Shown here piece by piece: positions 7,715 through 15,689 of a DNA stretch of 64,000 bases. Every line of letters begins with the position of its first letter. The stretch's first letter is position 1. A program made the position numbers and the translations under genes. Source of the DNA: DATFQI01 sp963816955. GTDB lineage: Bacteria > Actinomycetota > Thermoleophilia > Solirubrobacterales > Solirubrobacteraceae. The stretch covers positions 1-64,000 of the forward strand of contig CAWFME010000007.1 in the NCBI GenBank assembly GCA_963816955.1, given 5' to 3'. Below the pieces are notes generated by a model that was not told the origin of the DNA, made no database searches, and saw only the letters and a program-made list of their open reading frames with translations.

Positions 7715-9117
7715 TGAGCCCGTCACACAAGCAGCGCTCGTGCGCGATCGCGTCGTTCCTCGCCACCGCGGTGGTCCTCGGGACCGCCTCCGGCGCGCTC
7801 GCCGCGACCACGGTCAGCTACAACAGCGGCGGGACCAGCCCCGGGATGAACGTCGTGGACGACCCGGGGAACGCCGTGCACCTCGTCGTCACGGGCGGCA
7901 CCCAGAACAACCACGTCGGCGTCCGCAGCAACAACACCCTGCCGCTCACCGCGGGCTCCGGGTGCCTGCAGGTCAGCGCGACCGAGGTGACCTGCTTCGC
8001 CGGCGGGCCGCGGATCGTCACGGCCGACCTCGGTGACGGCGACGACCGCCTCGGTCACCACTTCGGCGTGGTCAACGGATCGTTCATCCGCGGCGGCGAC
8101 GGCAACGACACGATCGACGGCGCCGACCAGGCCGACTCGCTCGACGGCGGCGCCGGCAACGACCGGCTGCAGGGCGCCAGCGGCGACGACGTCATCAACG
8201 GCGGCTCGGGCGACGACGTCCTCCTGACCAACCACCTCGAGACCGGCAACGACGTCCGCAACGGGGGCGACGGCAACGACCGCATCGTCGCCGACCGCGA
8301 TCCCGGGAACGACGTCTACACAGGCGGCGCGGGCGTCGACCTGCTCGACTTCAGCGACGCCGGCAACGGCGTCCGGGTCAGCCTCGACGGCGTCGCCAAC
8401 GACGGCCCGTCGGGGGAGTCCGACAACGCCGGGACGGACCTCGAGAACATCAAGGGCGGCCGCGGCGACGACTTCCTCGTGGGCAACAGCGGCCGCAACC
8501 TCATCGAAGGCTTCGCCGGCAATGACACGCTCCGCGGCGGCACCCCGCCGGCCACGAGGACGTCCACCACGATCATCGGCTTCGTCGGCGACGACACGCT
8601 CGACGGGGGCATCGGCTCGGACCGGATGCACGGCGAGGGCGGGGACGACCGACTGCTCGCCCGCGACGCCGTCGACGACCAGGTGACCACTTCGCTGACC
8701 TGCGGCGACGGCAACGACCGTCTCGACGCGGATCTGGCGGACGACGACACGCGCGCGCTTGCCGGGAGCTGCGAGACCATCGACCAGGGCGCGATCAACG
8801 AGGGCGCCAACGTCCGGATCGCCCCGAGCCTGCTCCGCGTCAGCCGCACCGGGACGGTCCGCGTGCGGCTGCGCTGCCCCGCGAGCGTCGCGATCGGCTG
8901 CCGCGGCAGGCTGGCGGCCGGCGCCCCACGGCGCGCGCTCGGCCCGCGCACGCGCTACCGGATCCGCCGCGGCGCCAGGACCCGCGTGACGGTGCGCCTG
9001 CCGCGCGCGCTCCGGCGTGCGGCGGCCCGGCGCAACCGCGTCCCGGCGCGGGTCGTCTCGATCGAGACGGGCTCCCACGGCCCGAAGCTGACCGTCAGGC
9101 CGATGCTGCTGCGCTAG
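7711..9117 (+). CDS. Secreted RTX-like calcium-binding repeat protein
   Basis: A 468-residue protein with a signal peptide (AIASFLATAVVLGTASGALA) and a central block (about residues 110-330) of RTX nonapeptides, e.g. GGDGNDTID, GGAGNDRLQ, GGSGDDVLL, GGRGDDFLV and GEGGDDRLL. Such repeats fold into a parallel beta-roll that binds calcium outside the cell. The last 100 residues are very Arg-rich (RYRIRRGARTRVTVRLPRAL), a tail seen in several secreted proteins of this window. No catalytic domain is visible. Signal-peptide export is unusual for RTX proteins of Gram-negatives (type I secretion) but common for high-GC actinobacterial ones. It is coupled to the upstream secreted protein and shares the CTAG stop at 9114-9117 with the convergent gene. 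Confidence 0.85.
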   Translation: MMSPSHKQRSCAIASFLATAVVLGTASGALAATTVSYNSGGTSPGMNVVDDPGNAVHLVVTGGTQNNHVGVRSNNTLPLTAGSGCLQVSATEVTCFAGGPRIVTADLGDGDDRLGHHFGVVNGSFIRGGDGNDTIDGADQADSLDGGAGNDRLQGASGDDVINGGSGDDVLLTNHLETGNDVRNGGDGNDRIVADRDPGNDVYTGGAGVDLLDFSDAGNGVRVSLDGVANDGPSGESDNAGTDLENIKGGRGDDFLVGNSGRNLIEGFAGNDTLRGGTPPATRTSTTIIGFVGDDTLDGGIGSDRMHGEGGDDRLLARDAVDDQVTTSLTCGDGNDRLDADLADDDTRALAGSCETIDQGAINEGANVRIAPSLLRVSRTGTVRVRLRCPASVAIGCRGRLAAGAPRRALGPRTRYRIRRGARTRVTVRLPRALRRAAARRNRVPARVVSIETGSHGPKLTVRPMLLR

Positions 9118-9572
9118 GGCGAGAAGTCGACCGAGCTGAAGCCCCAGCGCTCCGTGAGCCAGCGGGGAACGAACTCGTCGAGCTCGCGCTCGAGGTCCGT
9201 TCCGACCATCTCGTCGACGACCCACCAGGATGAGACGGCGTCGGCGCCGGGGACGGTGCGCTCGTCGGGCGGGTCGATGTAGACGCAGCCGACCAGCGCG
9301 GACTCGTCCTCGTTGAGCACCGCGTAGTTGAACGTCACGTGGCGCTCGATCTCGTCGGCGTGGTGCTCGAGGTCCTCGCGGTCGGCCTCGTAGGTGATCG
9401 TCTCCGCCGGCCAGCCCCAGGCGTCGCCGTACTTGGCCCACAGGCGATCGCGCGAGCCCATCATGGCCGGGTAGTCGATGTCGACGTCGTCGCCGCGGAT
9501 CGGGCGCAGGTGGTGGCCCGTGGCGAGGTCCTCGCGGAGCGGGTGCTCGAAGTCCTCGGGGAGCCAGCTCAT
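9114..9572 (-). CDS. GNAT-like acetyltransferase
   Basis: A 152-residue protein starting MSWLPEDFEHPLREDLATGH, with strand-helix features of a GNAT-like fold: HHLRPIRGDDVDIDYPAMMG, then FNYAVLNEDESALVGCVYIDPP (central strands) and SSWWVVDEMVG. The acetyl-CoA loop is not a textbook Q/RxxGxG/A, so this may be a divergent member. Its ATG overlaps the stop of the upstream zinc-ribbon gene by ATGA (9569-9572), so the two are coupled. Confidence 0.65.
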   Translation of the reverse strand: MSWLPEDFEHPLREDLATGHHLRPIRGDDVDIDYPAMMGSRDRLWAKYGDAWGWPAETITYEADREDLEHHADEIERHVTFNYAVLNEDESALVGCVYIDPPDERTVPGADAVSSWWVVDEMVGTDLERELDEFVPRWLTERWGFSSVDFSP

Positions 9573-9838
9573 CGCAGGACCACCCGCACGATCACGCGTG
9601 CGGGGCGGGCCGGGTCCTCGAGCGTGAGGAAGTCGCGGACGGCGCCGTGGGTGCCGCAGAACGGGCACTCGGCGTAGTCGCCCGGCGCGACGCGGCCCGC
9701 GGGCATGACCGGGGCGTCGCACTCGGGGCAGGCCATCGTCGCGACGGCCAGCTCGCTGGTGTTGCGGGCAGGCCGCAGCTCCTCGGTGCCGCCGGTGGTG
9801 CCGATCGGCTCGCGGTCGATGCGACGGTGGAACGCCAT
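9569..9838 (-). CDS. Small zinc-ribbon protein
   Basis: An 89-residue protein with two CxxC knuckles, MACPECDAP and AECPFCGTHG, spaced about 20 residues apart as in a rubredoxin-like zinc ribbon, followed by a beta-rich tail. It probably binds one zinc. The function is unknown. An internal ATG (MACPECDAP) is an alternative start that would keep the ribbon. It is coupled to the GNAT-like gene downstream by an ATGA overlap. Confidence 0.65.
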   Translation of the reverse strand: MAFHRRIDREPIGTTGGTEELRPARNTSELAVATMACPECDAPVMPAGRVAPGDYAECPFCGTHGAVRDFLTLEDPARPARVIVRVVLR

Positions 9839-9945
9839 CGTCGGAGTGTAGGCCTGGCCCGGCGGTACATACCCGACGGGGCGCGCTTGGACGGCTGTCC
9901 AGAGTTTCTGCGGACGCCCTCGGATGTGCCGATCATGCAGGGCAT

Positions 9946-10140
9946 ATGACCGCCTCCATCCGCCTCTCCGTGTCGGCCGTGGACGAGCAGGCCCTCGACT
10001 CGCGGATCGCCGTGCTCAGCGCGGCGTTCCCGGCCGGGACCCTCGTCACGGTGACACGCGGGACCGTCTTCAACCGCCACGGCATGCCGCCGAGCCCGGC
10101 CGCGCTGCTGTGCGCGACCCCGCCCGCCCAGGCCGGCTGA
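9946..10140 (+). CDS. Small hypothetical protein
   Basis: A possible 64-residue gene: MTASIRLSVSAVDEQALDSR and so on, with an N-terminal strand-helix pattern and a Pro/Ala-rich end. It lies in the gap between the divergent zinc-ribbon gene and the eIF1-like gene, in the same direction as the latter, with 19 bases between them. A weak AGGG precedes the ATG. No family is recognised. Compositional support is modest. Confidence 0.4.
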   Translation: MTASIRLSVSAVDEQALDSRIAVLSAAFPAGTLVTVTRGTVFNRHGMPPSPAALLCATPPAQAG

Positions 10141-10159
10141 GCCGCTAGCGTTGCCGGGC

Positions 10160-10480
10160 ATGGCCCGGCGCGTGTACTCCAGCGACGACGGCGACCTGCG
10201 CAAGGCGCGGCCGCAGCAGGTCCGCGACCACCGCGAGGCCGGCGGGCGCGTGAAGGTGCGGCGGGAGACCGCCGGGCGCCGCGGCAAGGCGGTCACGACG
10301 GTCACCGGCGTGCCGGTCTCCGACGAGGAGCTCAAGGCGCTCGCCGGGCGGCTCAAGAAGCGCTGCGGCGTCGGCGGGTCATCGAAGGACGGCGTGATCG
10401 AGCTGCAGGGCGACCACCGCGACACCGTGGCCGAGGTGCTCCGCAAGGAGGGCTACGACGTCGTGCTCGCCGGGGGTTGA
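10160..10480 (+). CDS. yciH: SUI1/YciH-family translation initiation factor-like protein
   Basis: A 106-residue protein homologous to eukaryotic eIF1 (SUI1). The conserved core reads AVTTVTGVPVSDEELKALA, LKKRCGVGGSSKDG and IELQGDHRDTVAEVLRKEGY, almost the textbook SUI1 pattern (basic loop, GVGG, IQxQGD). Bacterial YciH binds the 30S subunit and influences initiation fidelity. The ATG at 10160 is preferred over a TTG at 10151 because it gives MARRVYSSDDGDLRKA, a natural YciH N-terminus. Confidence 0.88.
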   Translation: MARRVYSSDDGDLRKARPQQVRDHREAGGRVKVRRETAGRRGKAVTTVTGVPVSDEELKALAGRLKKRCGVGGSSKDGVIELQGDHRDTVAEVLRKEGYDVVLAGG

Positions 10481-10488
10481 GCGGAGGC

Positions 10489-11115
10489 CTACGACGCCGT
10501 GCCGGCGGGCGGCTGAGCGACTTCGACCTCGTCCGCGAGCGCGAACGGGGGCACCATCTCGATCCGGTCGCCGCTCCAGAAGCGGCCGGGGTCGTACCAG
10601 CTCGCCGGGCGGCGCTTGGGGAGCAGGCCCATGTGCTGGTAGGTCGTGGCGACCAGCTCGGCGCAGTAGACGGTCTCCAGCGTCGACTCGCGGCGGCGCC
10701 AGCGGCCGGTCAGCCACTGCCGGGCGAGGCCCGGCGTGGTCGGGAACGAGCGCCCGTCGAAGCGCTCGACGACCTCCATCAGCCGGTCCTCGTGCTCGCG
10801 CCGGATCTCGCCCTCCAGCCGCCGCGTCCACGCCCGCTGGCCGTAGCGCTCGCCCCACGCCCGCGCCGCGTCGGCGAGCAGGTGCAGCTGGACGCCGCGC
10901 TGGCGCTCGCCCGTCCACACGTCGGGCAGCGAGCGCCCGAGCTCGGCGTGCCACAGCAGCGGCGGCAGATCGTCGAGCGCGACGACCATGCCGACGTGGT
11001 TGACCGGGCTGTTCGTGACGGTCTGGATCGCGCGGTCGGCGAACGAGCGGCCGCGGAAGAGCCAGATGTCGCCGGTCGCGGCGTCCGCCACGGCCTCCTC
11101 GAAGGGCAGGATCAC
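10489..11115 (-). CDS. Permuted papain-like (NlpC/P60-related) amidohydrolase
   Basis: A 208-residue protein with the circularly permuted NlpC/P60 layout. An early His sits in TNSPVNHVGMVVALD with a preceding strand (GDIWLFRGRS), and a catalytic Cys sits in ETVYCAELVATTYQHMG near residue 155. Members of this YiiX-like group cleave amide or isopeptide bonds, or lipids. The substrate here is unknown. No signal peptide is seen. A GTG start at 11115 is chosen because the upstream extension is Arg-rich shadow sequence overlapping the divergent gene at 11137. It is convergent with yciH, 8 bases away. Confidence 0.7.
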   Translation of the reverse strand: MILPFEEAVADAATGDIWLFRGRSFADRAIQTVTNSPVNHVGMVVALDDLPPLLWHAELGRSLPDVWTGERQRGVQLHLLADAARAWGERYGQRAWTRRLEGEIRREHEDRLMEVVERFDGRSFPTTPGLARQWLTGRWRRRESTLETVYCAELVATTYQHMGLLPKRRPASWYDPGRFWSGDRIEMVPPFALADEVEVAQPPAGTAS

Positions 11116-11136
11116 GACCCGTAACCTACGCGGCGA

Positions 11137-11364
11137 ATGCAGGCGCGGACCTGGAAGCTGCTGGGCATCGCCGGGCTCGCGGGCGTGACCGCCACGGGCG
11201 TCGTGGTCGCGCGGCGCAAGCGCGCGCAGCAGGAGTACGACCCGGACGAGCTGCGCGCGAAGCTCCACGCGCGGCTGGCGGAGGTCCCCCGCGAAGAGGC
11301 GGCCGCGCCGGGCGAGGGCGCCGGGCCGGCGGCCGGCGAGGGCGGGCCCGCGGAGCGGCCGTGA
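11137..11364 (+). CDS. Small single-span membrane protein
   Basis: 75 residues: a short N-terminal helix (WKLLGIAGLAGVTATGVVVA, about residues 6-25), a basic stop-transfer patch (RRKRAQQ), then a charged tail ending in Gly/Ala/Pro. The stop overlaps the GTG of the ferredoxin reductase gene (GTGA), so it is co-translated with that redox pair. It may anchor or tether them, but nothing in the sequence shows this. No family is recognised. Confidence 0.6.
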   Translation: MQARTWKLLGIAGLAGVTATGVVVARRKRAQQEYDPDELRAKLHARLAEVPREEAAAPGEGAGPAAGEGGPAERP

Positions 11365-12107
11365 GCGCGCTGCTCGCGCCGCACATGGTCACGTGGCGGC
11401 TCGCATCCGTCGCCGAGCTCGTCCAGGAGACCCACCAGGCCGTCACGATCGCGTTCGACGTCCCCGGCTGGCCGGGGCACGTCGCCGGCCAGCACGTCGA
11501 CGTGCGCCTGACCGCGCCCGACGGCTACCAGGCGCAGCGGTCCTACTCGATCTCGTCCGGGCCGGAGGACGGGCGGCTCGCCATCACGGTCGAGCGCATC
11601 GACGACGGCGAGGTCTCGCCGTACCTGGCCGGCGTGCTGGAGGTGGGCGACGAGATCGAGCTGCGCGGCCCGATCGGTGGGCACTTCACCTGGCGGGCCG
11701 AGGACGGCGGCCCGGTGCTGCTCGTCGGCGGCGGCTCCGGGGTGGCGCCGCTGATGTCGATGCTCCGCCACCGCGCCGCGCAGGGCAGCGACGTCGACGC
11801 GCGGCTGCTGCTGTCCGCGCGCACGCGCAGCGACGTCATGTTCCGCGAGGAGCTCGACGCGCTCGCGGATCAGCCCGGCCTGGCGATCCACCGCACGCTC
11901 ACGCGCGAGCGCCCGGAGGGCTGGGACGGCTGGGACCGCCGCGTGGACCGCGCGATGCTCGAGGAAGTCGGCCCGCCGTCGACCGAGCGCCCGCGCGTGT
12001 TCGTCTGCGGCCCGACGGGCTTCGTCGAGTCGGTCGCCGACTCCCTCGTCGAGCTCGGCCACGACCCGGGCTCGATCCACGCCGAGCGGTTCGGGCCGAC
12101 GGGATGA
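11361..12107 (+). CDS. FAD-dependent ferredoxin reductase-type oxidoreductase
   Basis: A 248-residue flavoprotein with the FNR fold. The FAD-binding strand motif is QRSYSISSGPEDG (RxYSxxS). The NAD(P)H-binding motif is VLLVGGGSGVAPLMSMLRHR (GGGSGVxP), and the C-terminal CGPTGFVESV matches CGP. There is no 2Fe-2S ferredoxin domain, so electrons must pass to a separate partner. It starts at a GTG overlapping the previous stop. It is followed directly by a DUF6510-like zinc-ribbon protein (ATGA overlap at 12104). In other actinobacteria such pairs accompany a sulfite-oxidase-like molybdenum enzyme; no such gene is present here. Confidence 0.85.
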   Translation: MSALLAPHMVTWRLASVAELVQETHQAVTIAFDVPGWPGHVAGQHVDVRLTAPDGYQAQRSYSISSGPEDGRLAITVERIDDGEVSPYLAGVLEVGDEIELRGPIGGHFTWRAEDGGPVLLVGGGSGVAPLMSMLRHRAAQGSDVDARLLLSARTRSDVMFREELDALADQPGLAIHRTLTRERPEGWDGWDRRVDRAMLEEVGPPSTERPRVFVCGPTGFVESVADSLVELGHDPGSIHAERFGPTG

Positions 12108-12400
12108 GCGAGCCGCGCGACCCGGTCGGGCTCGTCGCCGCCGACGCGGCGTGGCTGGACGGCAACGGCGTCGCCGGCCTGCTCGGCGAGGTCTTCGGCG
12201 TCGAGCTGACCGCCGTCGTGCGCATCTGCGGCGGCTGCGGCACCGCCGCGCCCGTCGGCGCGCACCGCGCCTACCTCTCCGCCGGCGTGGTGCTGCGCTG
12301 CCCGGGCTGCGGCGACGTCGCGATCCGCATCGCTCGCCTTCCCGACCGCGACGTCGTGCAGGTGCGGGGGTCCTGGTCGGTCGAGCTGCCGAGGGGCTAG
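12104..12400 (+). CDS. DUF6510-like zinc-ribbon protein
   Basis: A 98-residue protein with two CxxC pairs (RICGGCGTAA and LRCPGCGDVA), spaced as in DUF6510-type zinc ribbons. The N-terminus (DAAWLDGNGVAGLLGEVFGV) also fits the family. Its partner is the ferredoxin reductase upstream (ATGA overlap). It could be a small electron-transfer or regulatory subunit. Its stop shares the CTAG at 12397-12400 with the convergent MFS gene. Confidence 0.72.
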   Translation: MSEPRDPVGLVAADAAWLDGNGVAGLLGEVFGVELTAVVRICGGCGTAAPVGAHRAYLSAGVVLRCPGCGDVAIRIARLPDRDVVQVRGSWSVELPRG

Positions 12401-13642
12401 GCCGGAGTCGCCGCGCGCACCCGCAGCCGCCGGACGTCGCCGACGGCCAGGGCGAGCAGCAGCAGCGCCAGCACCACCAGGGACGGAGCAGAGCATCGTG
12501 GTCCGCGTCCCGAGCGCCGCGGCGACGCCCGCCACGGCCGCGAAGCCGAGTGGCATCGCGCCCGCGGTGGAGAACCAGTCCAGCGAGGTGACCCGCGACA
12601 GCGCGCCGGACGGGATCTCGCGCCCCAGCGTCGTCTCCCAGAGCGTGAAGCCGGCGCTCACGCCGATCCCTGCGAGCAGCTCGAAGGCCGCGATCGCCCC
12701 CGTGGAGCCCGCGAAGCCGATGATGATCGGCTGGCAGGCCGCGGCGAGGAAGCACACGACGCAGACGAGCATCGGCCGGTCCACCCGCAGCCGGTACGAC
12801 ACCACCGCGCCGAGGATCGTCCCGACCCCGAAGCAGGTCACGATCACGGCCCAGGCGCCCGCCCCGCCGAGCTCGCGATCGGCGATCACCGGCCCGAGCG
12901 CGAGCACGCAGGGCAGCGCGATCAGGTGGTAGGTGGTCAGCGCGGGCATGAAGGTCCACATCCAGCGCCGGCGCCGCACCTCGGCCACCCCGCCGCGCAG
13001 CTCGTCCCAGAACCCGGCCGCCGCGTCGGCGGCGCGCGCCGCCGGCACCGCGCCCATCCGGATCAGGAACACGGCGCTGACGAGGAACGACACCGCGTCG
13101 ACGCCGATCGCGGCGCCCGGCCCGATCGTGACCACGAGCAGGCCGCCGAGCGTCGGGCCGAGCACCGTGCCGACGTTCTGCGCGAGCCCCATCAGCGCGT
13201 TCGCCTGCTGCAGGTGCTCCGGCCCGGCGACCTGGGGGATGAGCCCGCCCGCGGCCGGCCGGAAGAACGCCTCGAAGACCCCGTAGACGGCGACGAGCGC
13301 GGCGAGCATCCACAGCTCGGCGGCGCCCGAGAGCAGCAGCGCCGCGATCACGGCCTGCACGACCATCCGTCCGAAATCGGACACCAGCATGAGCCTTTGG
13401 CGGGGGAGCCGGTCGGCCCAGACGCCGGCGACGAGGATCAGCAGCGCGAGCGGCAGCGCCTGCGCGGCGAGCACGAGGCCGAGCTCTCCGGCGCTGCCGT
13501 CGAGCTCGTCGAGCACGGCGAAGGCGAGCGCCACCGGCAGCAGCGCGTCGCCGACGAACGAGACCGCCTGGCCGGCCAGCAGCAGCCGCAGCTTGCGGAT
13601 GCGGAGCGCGGGCAGCGCGTCGGCGAGGCGGGCGGAGGACAT
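12397..13642 (-). pseudogene. MFS transporter gene with a single frameshift near its 3' end
   Basis: The first 390 residues are a typical 12-helix major facilitator: ALRIRKLRLLLAGQAVSFVG at the N-terminus, GVWADRLPRQRLMLVSDFGR (loop 2-3 motif), then helices to the RTTMLC region. At about 12480-12482 (GGG on the plus strand) the frame shifts. The continuing frame gives a last helix (LVVLALLLLALAV) and ends at the TAG at 12397-12399. Removing one C restores a complete protein, so this may be a homopolymer sequencing error rather than a dead gene. It is divergent from a MarR regulator (13703), the usual efflux pump and repressor pairing. The ATG at 13642 gives MSSARLADALPALRIRK. Confidence 0.75.
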
Positions 13643-13702
13643 CGGCGCAGGCAGGCTAGGGAGCGCGCAACACGCCTGCCAGGGAGCTGGCACTATCTAT
13701 GT

Positions 13703-14194
13703 ATGACTCATGCACATGAAGTCAACGCGGTCGGCGCGCTGGCGCTCGAGGTAGCGCGCCGCGTGCAGGAGGCGGCGGAGGCCGCGAGCCCGCATGGAGC
13801 CTCGACTCCTGCGGCTCTCACCGCGCTCCACGGTCTCACCGGCGGGCAGTCGATCGACGCGCTCCGCCACGTCGTCGGGCTGACCCATTCGGGAGCGGTG
13901 CGGCTCGTCGACCGGCTCGCGTCAGCCGGGCTGGTCGAGCGCCGCGTCGGCGCGGACGGCCGCTCGGTCGCCCTTCAGCTCACCCCCGAGGGCCGGCGTG
14001 CGGCCCGTCGGGTGCTCGCCCGTCGCGAGGCCGCGATCGAGTCGATCCTCGCGCCGCTGGCCCCTCGCGAGCGGGCCGATCTGGTCCGCCTCCACGAGCG
14101 GCTCCTCGGCTCCGTCACCGATCGCCGGAGGGTCTGCCGGCTGTGCGACGTCGACCGCTGCGGCCGCGACTGCCCCACAAGAGCTGAACGCTGA
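13703..14194 (+). CDS. MarR-family regulator with C-terminal Cys cluster
   Basis: A 163-residue MarR regulator. The winged helix is seen as GGQSIDALRHVVGLTHSGAV and LVDRLASAGLVERRVGADGR (residues about 50-95). The C-terminus carries four cysteines in VCRLCDVDRCGRDCP, which may bind a metal or act as a redox switch; this is inference. It is divergent from the MFS transporter gene at 13642, so it probably represses that pump. The start ATG 13703 is only a few bases after a TATCTATG element (13694-13701), so the message may be nearly leaderless. Confidence 0.82.
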   Translation: MTHAHEVNAVGALALEVARRVQEAAEAASPHGASTPAALTALHGLTGGQSIDALRHVVGLTHSGAVRLVDRLASAGLVERRVGADGRSVALQLTPEGRRAARRVLARREAAIESILAPLAPRERADLVRLHERLLGSVTDRRRVCRLCDVDRCGRDCPTRAER

Positions 14195-14215
14195 GTCTCA
14201 GCCTTCAGCGTAGGT

Positions 14216-14902
14216 TCACACATCCATCGTGGCGCGCTCGATGCGCCGCGCGACCACCTCGGACCACTCCTCGCCGATGCCCCGGACGCGCTCGGCGGCG
14301 GCTCCGTGGTCGTACTCCACCCGCCGGTGCTCGATGCGGCCGTCATCGGCGAGCACGGCGTAGGCCGCCCGCGGATCGCCGTCGAACGGCATCCCGACCG
14401 AGCCGGGGTTGACGAGCTCGACGCCGCCGCCCGAGCGGCGGGCGAACGGCACGTGGGTGTGGCCGAAGACGACCCGCGGCGCGTCGGTGCCGTCGAGCAG
14501 CTCCTCGTCCTCGGCGCCGTCCTCGGGTCCGAACGAGCGGACGTCGCTCAACGGCGACCCGTGGCAGACCAGCGTGCCCTCCAGCGGCAGCGAGAACGGC
14601 AGCGAGGCGAGGTCGTCGACCGTGGCGTCGCCGAGCGCGGCCCGAGCGGCCACGATCGCGCCCGGGACGACCGGGTTCTCCGGCGCCGCATCGGGGTCGG
14701 CCGTCCAGCGCTCGCCGTTGCCGCGGATCCAGCTCGCGCGCTCGAGCGAGCGCAGCCGCTGGACCGTCTCGGCCGGCCAGCCGCCGAACAGCGCGTAGTC
14801 GCCGCCGAGCACCCAGCCCTCCACGCCGGCCGCCTCGGCGTCGGCGATCACCGCCTCGAGCGCGGGCAGGTTGCCGTGCACGTCGTAGAGCAGCGCGAGC
14901 AC
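14216..14902 (-). CDS. Metallophosphoesterase (calcineurin-like, MJ0936/YfcE type)
   Basis: A 228-residue single-domain phosphoesterase. The metal and catalytic motifs are in order: YDVHGNLPALEAV (D-x-H-GN), VLGGDYALFG (GD), WIRGNGERW (GN), VCHGSPLSD (H), VVFGHTHVPF (GHTH) and VNPGSVGMP. Such enzymes hydrolyse phosphodiesters or nucleotides with two divalent metals. The substrate is unknown. The GTG at 14902 gives VLALLYDVHGN, the expected short N-terminus; the ATG further upstream would add a basic stretch overlapping the divergent GNAT promoter. Confidence 0.88.
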   Translation of the reverse strand: MLALLYDVHGNLPALEAVIADAEAAGVEGWVLGGDYALFGGWPAETVQRLRSLERASWIRGNGERWTADPDAAPENPVVPGAIVAARAALGDATVDDLASLPFSLPLEGTLVCHGSPLSDVRSFGPEDGAEDEELLDGTDAPRVVFGHTHVPFARRSGGGVELVNPGSVGMPFDGDPRAAYAVLADDGRIEHRRVEYDHGAAAERVRGIGEEWSEVVARRIERATMDV

Positions 14903-14925
14903 GTTCCGTTTGTAGCATCGGCGCG

Positions 14926-15564
14926 GTGAGCGCCGCGCCGTCCGCACCGCCGCCGCACGAGGCGGACCCGCTCGTGGTCTCCGGGCCGCTGCTGTCGCTG
15001 CGCTACGCGACGGCCGCCGACGCCCCGCGGCTGATGGAGCTGGCGTCCGACCCAGCGGTCACGCGCTTCTTCTCCTGGGGCCCCTACACGGACATCTCGC
15101 AGCCCGAGGCCTACATCGCCTCGCTGGCCGGCAAGCGCGAGCGCGGGGAGCTGCTCGACTTCCTGATCGACCACCGCGAGGCCGGGCCGATCGGCGTCAC
15201 CGGCCTGTCGGAGCTGTCGGTGCGGAACCGGCATGCCACCGTCGGCTCGTGGTTCGGGCACCGCTGGTGGGGCAGCGGCGCGAACCTCGAGTCCAAGGCG
15301 CTGATCGCGGCGCTCGCCTTCGAGCGGCTCGGCATGGACCGTCTGACCGCGTGGGCCAACACGCGCAACGGCCGCTCGCAGGTGGCGCTGGAGCGCGTGG
15401 GCTTCAAGCGCGAGGGCGTGCTGCGCGCCTTCCACCGCCACGGGGACGTCCTGCACGACGTGGTCGTGTTCGGGATGACGCGAAATGGGTGGATGCATTC
15501 GCCGCTGCAGGGGGTACAGGTGGGCATCGAGGGGACGTCACCGCCGGCATTCACCGTCGGATGA
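14926..15564 (+). CDS. GNAT-family N-acetyltransferase (RimJ/RimL type)
   Basis: A 212-residue acetyltransferase. Family features are LSLRYATAADAPRLMELASD, FFSWGPYTDISQ, FGHRWWGSGANLESKALIAA (acetyl-CoA binding region) and ALERVGFKREGVLRAFHRHG (C-terminal strand-helix). The last 25 residues are extra. It starts at GTG 14926, 23 bases from the divergent metallophosphoesterase start. The acceptor substrate is unknown. Confidence 0.82.
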   Translation: MSAAPSAPPPHEADPLVVSGPLLSLRYATAADAPRLMELASDPAVTRFFSWGPYTDISQPEAYIASLAGKRERGELLDFLIDHREAGPIGVTGLSELSVRNRHATVGSWFGHRWWGSGANLESKALIAALAFERLGMDRLTAWANTRNGRSQVALERVGFKREGVLRAFHRHGDVLHDVVVFGMTRNGWMHSPLQGVQVGIEGTSPPAFTVG

Positions 15565-15689
15565 CGCCAACCATTCCGCGCTAGCGGGGTGGAACAAGCG
15601 ACAGATCAAGGCTGGGGAGCCTTCCGGACCAGGGACCAGGACCCGGGCGAGGATCGCTGCCTTGCAACGACGACCTTGGGGAGGTCGCG

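Noticed and set aside
8316..8951. Minus-strand ORF of 211 codons inside the RTX gene
   Set aside because: It is the mirror of the RTX repeats; the Ser/Arg/Pro pattern follows from the GGxGxD codons on the other strand.
11112..13313. A very long minus-strand ORF (733 codons) across the ferredoxin reductase and MFS genes
   Set aside because: Its composition is Arg/Ala/Pro-rich antisense shadow; the plus-strand flavoprotein and the MFS helices in another frame are clearly the real genes.
15565..15689. Possible c-di-AMP (ydaO-type) riboswitch before the CAP-domain gene
   Set aside because: Only a 6-pair hairpin (15608-15623) is visible; the conserved ydaO segments are not recognisable.
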